NCBI GenBank assembly: GCA_003023485.1
Contig: PXSG01000077.1
Location: 24,731 to 41,428, forward strand
DNA from: Halobacteriales archaeon SW_10_68_16
Lineage (GTDB): Archaea > Halobacteriota > Halobacteria > Halobacteriales > Haloarculaceae
Direction: 5' to 3'
Length of the DNA: 16,698 nt
The notes beneath the pieces are model-generated. The model saw only the letters and a program-made list of their open reading frames with translations, did no database searches and was not told the origin of the DNA. How positions within the stretch are numbered: position 1 is the stretch's first letter; each line of letters starts with the position of its first letter. The translations under genes and the position numbers were made by a program. Positions 12,951-16,698 of this stretch are shown in pieces.

Positions 12951-14534
12951 ATGTCACAGTCCGGCCAGCGACGCATGGGGGCACAGCCCCTGTTCATTCT
13001 CGACGAGGACACGGAGCGGACACAGGGCGAGGACGCACAGTCCTCGAACATCACCGCGGGCAAGGCCATCAGCGAGGCAGTACGCACCACGCTTGGCCCC
13101 CGCGGGATGGACAAGATGCTCGTCTCGGACAGCGGCGACGTCGTCATCACGAACGACGGCGCCACCATCTTAGACGAGATGGACATCGAACACCCCGCGG
13201 CACAGATGCTGAGCGAGGTCGCCGAGACCCAGGAAGAAGAGGTGGGTGACGGCACCACGACCGCGGCGGTCCTGGCGGGCGAACTCCTCTCGCAGGCCGA
13301 GGACCTGCTCGATGAGGACGTCCACCCGACCACCATCGTCGAGGGCTACTACGAGGCAGCGGGCCTCGCCCACGAGGCCGTCAACGAGGTCACACTCGAG
13401 GCGGATCTGGACGACGACCAGCTGATCGAGGTCGCCGAGTCGAGCATGACCGGCAAGGGCACCGGCGACGTCGCCGCCGGCAACCTCGCGCGCACGGTGG
13501 TCGACACCATCGGTTACGTCCGCGAGAACGGTGGGGTCAACCGCGGCGACATCGCGATCCACGCCCAGGCCGGCGCCTCATCGAGCGCGACCGAACTGGT
13601 CGAGGGCGTCATCGTCGACGAGGAGCCCGTCCACGACGAGATGCCCGGCTCTGTCTCCGAGGCGGCCATCGCGGTCATCGACGAGGACTTCGACGTCACG
13701 GAGAGCAACGTCGACGCCGAGTACGCCGTCGAGAACGTCGACCAGCTCAACGCCGCGCTCGACGCCGAGGAGGAGGAACTCCGGAGCTACGCCGACGCGC
13801 TCGCCGGGGCCGGCGTCGACGTGGCCTTCGTCGACGGCGACATCGAGGACCGCGTCGGCTCGTACCTCGCCGACGAGGGCATCCTGGCCTTCGAGAGTGT
13901 CGACAGCGACGACGCCAAGGATGTCGGCGCCGCGACCGGCGCCTCGCGGGTCGCCTCGGTCGAGACGCTGGACGCCGACGACCTCGGCGAGGCCGACTCC
14001 ATCACCGTCCAGACGTACGGCGACGACGAACTCGTCTTCGTCGAGGGCGGCGCGGCCGCCGAGTCGGTCACCATCTTCGCCCGCGGCGGCACCGAACACG
14101 TCGTCGACGAACTCGAACGCGCCCTGCGCGACGCGCTGGACGTCGTCACCGCGGCCCTCGAAGAGGGTGGCGTCGTCGGCGGCGCCGGCGCGGCCGAGAT
14201 CGCGGTCGCCGACCACATCCGCGAGGCGGCCGCCAGCGTCGAGGGTCGCAAGCAGCTGGCCGTCGAGGCCTACGCCGACGCCGTCGACGTCCTCCCGCGC
14301 ACGCTCGCGGAGAACACGGGTATGGACCCCATCGACGCGCTGGTCGACCTGCGTGGACGCCACGAGGAGACCGGCCGCGCGGGCATCATCAGCGAGGGTC
14401 AGTCCGGCGTCATCGACGACCCCGTCGACTACGGCGTCCTCGACCCCGCTGCCATCAAGCACGAGGCCGTCGAGTCCGCGACCGAGGCGGCGACGATGAT
14501 CGTCCGTATCGACGACGTCATCGCCGCGGAGTAA
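12951..14534 (+). CDS. Thermosome subunit (group II chaperonin), CCT3-like, without Gly/Met tail
   Basis: The ATG at 12951 follows the TATA box and a GAGGT leader, giving 527 residues. The frame is open upstream to 12876, but that start would lie before the promoter. ATP-site motifs are [10 protein letters not shown] (47-56), TNDGATIL (67-74) and GDGTT (99-103), whose Asp drives ATP hydrolysis. A conserved [10 protein letters not shown] lies near 406-415, and the equatorial C-terminal strand reads [11 protein letters not shown]. Thermosomes form double-ring cages that fold proteins with ATP. The usual Gly/Met-rich tail of haloarchaeal CCT1/CCT2 is absent, as in Haloferax CCT3 (about 524 residues). 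It probably assembles with other subunits encoded elsewhere. Confidence 0.93.
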   Translation: MSQSGQRRMGAQPLFILDEDTERTQGEDAQSSNITAGKAISEAVRTTLGPRGMDKMLVSDSGDVVITNDGATILDEMDIEHPAAQMLSEVAETQEEEVGDGTTTAAVLAGELLSQAEDLLDEDVHPTTIVEGYYEAAGLAHEAVNEVTLEADLDDDQLIEVAESSMTGKGTGDVAAGNLARTVVDTIGYVRENGGVNRGDIAIHAQAGASSSATELVEGVIVDEEPVHDEMPGSVSEAAIAVIDEDFDVTESNVDAEYAVENVDQLNAALDAEEEELRSYADALAGAGVDVAFVDGDIEDRVGSYLADEGILAFESVDSDDAKDVGAATGASRVASVETLDADDLGEADSITVQTYGDDELVFVEGGAAAESVTIFARGGTEHVVDELERALRDALDVVTAALEEGGVVGGAGAAEIAVADHIREAAASVEGRKQLAVEAYADAVDVLPRTLAENTGMDPIDALVDLRGRHEETGRAGIISEGQSGVIDDPVDYGVLDPAAIKHEAVESATEAATMIVRIDDVIAAE

Positions 14535-14566
14535 TCACGACACGCAGATCCCCCGCTCGCGAACTG

Positions 14567-14571
14567 TTTTT
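14567..14571 (+). terminator. T-tract terminator after the thermosome gene
   Basis: TTTTT lies 33 bases past the TAA at 14534. Archaeal RNA polymerase stops at such tracts without needing a hairpin. Confidence 0.45.
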
Positions 14572-14608
14572 CCGGAGCGTTCACCCTGTCGGAGCCCGTA
14601 CTGGTGGT

Positions 14609-14782
14609 ATGACGTCCCCGCCACACATCGAGACCGATCCCTGGGAACGGGTCGACGAGTGGACCGAGGTAGCCTTCGACCCGCCGCCGCCGGGCAGCGA
14701 GACACCCGAGAAACTACTCGGGGTGGCAGCGCCGTACGCCCGCCGGGAGGTCTTCGACCGGATCCGCGAGGCCGCCGAGTAG
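14609..14782 (+). CDS. Small hypothetical protein, 57 aa
   Basis: The ATG at 14609 opens a frame of 58 codons ending TAG at 14782. The product begins MTSPPHIETDPWERVDEWTE, has a proline run (AFDPPPPGSE) and ends with a charged helix (YARREVFDRIREAAE). The strong third-codon G/C bias and the helical, acidic composition suggest a real gene. It lacks Cys, membrane or signal segments. A GGTGGT stretch just before the ATG could serve as a weak ribosome-binding site. It converges with the Nudix gene, separated by 12 bases. The family is not recognised. Confidence 0.6.
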   Translation: MTSPPHIETDPWERVDEWTEVAFDPPPPGSETPEKLLGVAAPYARREVFDRIREAAE

Positions 14783-14794
14783 CACTCTGAGGGA

Positions 14795-15388
14795 TCACTC
14801 GAACCGCCGCCGTCGCCAGGCGAGCAGTTCCTCCCGGTCGCGGGTGTCCTCGGGGAGGTCGTCGAACCACCGCGCGGCAGTGATCTCGCCGTCGGGGTCC
14901 TCGGCCGTAGGGGCGGGCGCGTCGGCGTCGACCTCGGCCTCGAAGATGGGGAGGACGCCCCAGACCGCGTGGCCGTCGGCGCGGAAGTCGACACGACCCA
15001 GCAGGCCGAGCCCCTCGTAGGCGGCGGTGACGCCGGCCTCCTCCTGCAGTTCCCGCTCGGCGGCCTCGCGGAAGGACTCACCCGACTGGGCCTCACCACC
15101 CGGAAGCACCCACATGCCGACGGCCTCGTGACGGACGAGCAACAGCTCGCCGGAGGGACGGTAGACCAGCGTGTGCGCGCCGTAGGGGGCGCCGTTGTCT
15201 CGGATGCGCTCCGCGACGGTCCGGAAGCGCCCGCGGGAGACGCGTTTGGTGGTCTCGAACTCCCGGTAGTCGTCGTGTCGGTCGAGCAGGCGGTGGTAGG
15301 TCCGCTCGGCCTGCTGGCCGGCCTCGTCGGCGAGAAACCAGAGGTCGTCGACCGCCGTCATACCACGTCGTTCGGTCGACTGGCTCAT
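14795..15388 (-). CDS. Nudix hydrolase
   Basis: The 197-residue product carries a full Nudix box GGEAQSGESFREAAERELQE-EAGV (G-x5-E-x7-REL-QEE-AGV) at about residues 96-119, which binds Mg2+ and cleaves X-linked nucleoside diphosphates. The core is preceded by a helical N-terminal region (DDLWFLADEAGQQAERTYHR) and YGAHTLVYRPSGELLLVRHE. The ATG at 15388 is preferred because an ACAAAAAGGG box (15420-15411 on the minus strand) lies about 27 bases upstream. A second ATG at 15361 (MTAVDD) matches the start I recall in homologues and remains possible. The substrate cannot be told from sequence. Confidence 0.85.
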   Translation of the reverse strand: MSQSTERRGMTAVDDLWFLADEAGQQAERTYHRLLDRHDDYREFETTKRVSRGRFRTVAERIRDNGAPYGAHTLVYRPSGELLLVRHEAVGMWVLPGGEAQSGESFREAAERELQEEAGVTAAYEGLGLLGRVDFRADGHAVWGVLPIFEAEVDADAPAPTAEDPDGEITAARWFDDLPEDTRDREELLAWRRRRFE

Positions 15389-15410
15389 AAGTGTTCGAGT
15401 TCGAAACAGT

Positions 15411-15420
15411 CCCTTTTTGT
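15411..15420. promoter_or_regulatory. A/T tract shared by divergent promoters
   Basis: CCCTTTTTGT is the only A/T-rich tract between the divergent ATG codons at 15388 (minus) and 15443 (plus). Its centre is about 27 bases from each, the distance expected of a TATA box for leaderless transcripts in both directions. Confidence 0.45.
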
Positions 15421-15442
15421 CGGGGCGTCGAGTACCGCGGAT

Positions 15443-15622
15443 ATGACCTTCGAGGAAGGCGACACCGTCGTCCTGCACGACAAACACAGCGAGTACGACG
15501 GCCAGGAGGGGACCGTCGCGCAGGTGATGGAGACGATGTTCGGCGACGCCAACTACACCGTGGACTTCGAGGACGGCACGGAGCAGGGCGTCCCCGAGGA
15601 CAACCTCGAACCGGCCGAGTAG
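15443..15622 (+). CDS. DUF1918-like small SH3/KOW-fold protein, 59 aa
   Basis: The product reads MTFEEGDTVVLHDKHSEYDG, then EGTVAQVMETMFGDANYTVD, then FEDGTEQGVPEDNLEPAE. The pattern of short strands with a central G-x-V turn is that of SH3-like barrels; I recall haloarchaeal proteins of this length annotated as DUF1918. The role is unknown; a nucleic-acid or protein-binding barrel is plausible. It diverges from the Nudix gene and is followed after four bases by the COG1325 gene, so they probably form one transcript with rnp3. Confidence 0.8.
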   Translation: MTFEEGDTVVLHDKHSEYDGQEGTVAQVMETMFGDANYTVDFEDGTEQGVPEDNLEPAE

Positions 15623-15626
15623 GCGG

Positions 15627-16058
15627 ATGCCCTCGGTTCCGCTCCACTACGTCGACCTCCGCGCGTTCTGTTTCGTCACGGAGGACGACCAGCGGGTCGA
15701 GGACGCGCTGCGAACCTTTCTGCCCGAGGAGTTCCCCGTTGACCGCGCCGGGTCCGAGGGCCACCACGGCGACCGGATCCTCGTCCTCTCGGCCCGCGTC
15801 GAGAACGCCGACGAGGTCCGCACAGTGTTGGATCGCGTGGCCGACCTGCCCGCCGCGGAGTTCGAGCGCGTGACCGGGGAACTCGACGAGCGCGTCGACG
15901 AGAACTGCAGCCTCTTTCTTTCCTTCGACAAGCAGGCCGCGTTCGACGGCGACGTCCGACTGGGCGACGGCATCACGTTCCGCGCGAAGGTCGAGGCCTA
16001 CCCCGCAAAGCGGGAAACGGCGATTGAGAACGCCCGCGAACTCTTCGAGGGGCTGTGA
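15627..16058 (+). CDS. COG1325 RNA-binding protein (exosome-associated family)
   Basis: The 143-residue product begins MPSVPLHYVDLRAFCFVTED and continues ALRTFLPEEF, SEGHHGDRILVLSARVENAD, and ENCSLFLSFDKQAAFDGDVR, ending ENARELFEGL. This matches the archaeal family COG1325, predicted to be RNA-binding and linked to the exosome by gene context. The gene starts four bases after the DUF1918-like stop and its TGA overlaps the next ATG by one base (TGATG). The gene is normally found beside RNase P protein genes, as here, supporting a part in RNA processing. It looks intact. Confidence 0.85.
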   Translation: MPSVPLHYVDLRAFCFVTEDDQRVEDALRTFLPEEFPVDRAGSEGHHGDRILVLSARVENADEVRTVLDRVADLPAAEFERVTGELDERVDENCSLFLSFDKQAAFDGDVRLGDGITFRAKVEAYPAKRETAIENARELFEGL

Positions 16059-16698
16059 TGTACGAGGGAGTACACGCCCACCCCGACGGAACGAGTACGG
16101 CCGCACGGCTTGCCCTGACCGCCAGCGAGTACGGGTACGAGGGTATCGTCGTCCGCAACCACGGCAACGAACCGGCCAGCTACGACCCCGGTGCGGTCCG
16201 GGAGGAGTACGGGATCGACGTCGTCACGGGCGTGGAGGTCCGCGCCGCGGACCCCTCGCAGGCGAGTGGATTCGTCGGCAGCCACCGCGAGGACGCGACC
16301 GTCGTGGCGGTCCACGGCGGCGACCCGGCGATGAACCGCTTCGCGGTCGAACAGGCCGCGGTGGACGTCCTCGCCCATCCCATGGCCGGCGAGGGCGATT
16401 TCAACCACGTCCTCGCACGCGAGGCGGGCGAGAACGGCGTCCGCGTCGAGGTTTCACTGCGCCCGGTGCTCCACCGCGAGGGTGGCCGGCGCGTGCGGGC
16501 ACTGCGGGACCTGCGGAAACTCTGGGAAATCCTCGACCACTACGACACGCCGTACGTGGTGAGCGGGGACCCACAGAGTCATCTCGAACTGCGCGCACCG
16601 CGGGAACTGCAGGCACTCGGTGACGTCGTCGGGATGGACGCCGACGATGTCGCGACGGGTCTGGCCGAGTGGGGCCGCATAGCCGAGCGCAACCGCGA
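16058..16698 (+). CDS. rnp3: RNase P protein component 3 (Rpp30 family), 3'-truncated by window edge
   Basis: The ATG at 16058 overlaps the COG1325 stop. At least 213 codons are present; full-length proteins have about 230-240 residues, so only the end is missing. It starts MYEGVHAHPDGTSTAARLAL and includes YEGIVVRNHG, DVLAHPMAGEGDFNHVLARE, VRVEVSLRPVL and TPYVVSGDPQSHLELRAPRE. These are the TIM-barrel features of Rpp30, which with Pop5, Rpp21 and Rpp29 supports the RNase P RNA in removing tRNA 5' leaders. The neighbouring COG1325 gene is a usual partner. Assignment is firm. Confidence 0.92.
   Translation, partial: MYEGVHAHPDGTSTAARLALTASEYGYEGIVVRNHGNEPASYDPGAVREEYGIDVVTGVEVRAADPSQASGFVGSHREDATVVAVHGGDPAMNRFAVEQAAVDVLAHPMAGEGDFNHVLAREAGENGVRVEVSLRPVLHREGGRRVRALRDLRKLWEILDHYDTPYVVSGDPQSHLELRAPRELQALGDVVGMDADDVATGLAEWGRIAERNR

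Noticed and set aside
13578..14462. Minus-strand open frame opposite the thermosome gene
   Set aside because: Typical GC-driven shadow; the plus strand encodes a clear chaperonin.
1..16698. CRISPR array
   Set aside because: No regularly spaced direct repeats were seen; the 15-mer at 305 and 11411 is a two-copy mobile-element feature.

Overview
The window looks like a stretch of haloarchaeal chromosome (class Halobacteria). The evidence is high GC, very acidic proteins, mostly leaderless genes with an A/T-rich box about 27-30 bases before the start codon, and archaeal information-processing genes: PriS, a GINS subunit, an RNase P Rpp30 protein, a group II chaperonin and an elongator tRNA-Met with an archaeal-type intron. 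The genus cannot be fixed from sequence alone. Family names and comparisons with homologues are from memory; no search was run.

Layout. 1-112: N-terminus of a membrane protein leaving the left edge (minus). 288-346: a hairpin / 15-mer / hairpin block resembling the right end of an IS200/IS605-type (tnpB) element. 410-2788: small acidic protein, then an S1/OB/DHH protein with a degenerate DHH site. 2838-3397 (minus): zinc-ribbon protein and Hsp20, overlapping by ATGA. 3490-5192: radical SAM gene broken by a frameshifting deletion. 5274-5410: intron-containing tRNA-Met(CAU). 5465-6082 (minus): winged-helix regulator, HicB and a HicA remnant. 6251-8255: priS and gins51 with an ATGA overlap; priS is frameshifted by an exact 14-bp tandem duplication. 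8256-9373 (minus): HtrA-like lipoprotein protease, frameshifted. 9446-10477: small membrane protein and UPF0173 metallo-hydrolase. 10513-11020: frameshifted small gene and a shortened 31-aa protein. 11092-11454: tnpB remnant with right-end hairpins. 11458-12804 (minus): CopD-like membrane protein and an amidohydrolase-like protein. 12951-14534: thermosome subunit without a Gly/Met tail. 14609-16698: small protein, Nudix hydrolase (minus), DUF1918-like protein, COG1325 RNA-binding protein and RNase P component 3 running off the right edge.

Two themes stand out. First, several neighbouring genes (radical SAM, hicA, priS, htrA, a DUF5799-like gene, a DUF7557-like gene) carry short indels. Some junctions can be read both as the expected upstream and the expected downstream codons, as a deletion between about 7-bp direct repeats would leave. 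This may be real microhomology-driven change or an assembly fault; the frameshift in priS, normally essential, makes read-level checking important. Second, two distant loci share an identical 15-mer at the same 1-nt spacing from an upstream stem and followed by a second stem, while the stems differ in sequence but keep perfect pairing. That pattern fits a structured, omegaRNA-like right-end RNA, in one case with no tnpB nearby.

The working parts centre on replication (PriS, Gins51, the DHH-like protein), RNA processing (COG1325, Rnp3, tRNA-Met) and protein quality control (Hsp20, thermosome, HtrA). No unmistakably new multi-gene defence system was found.
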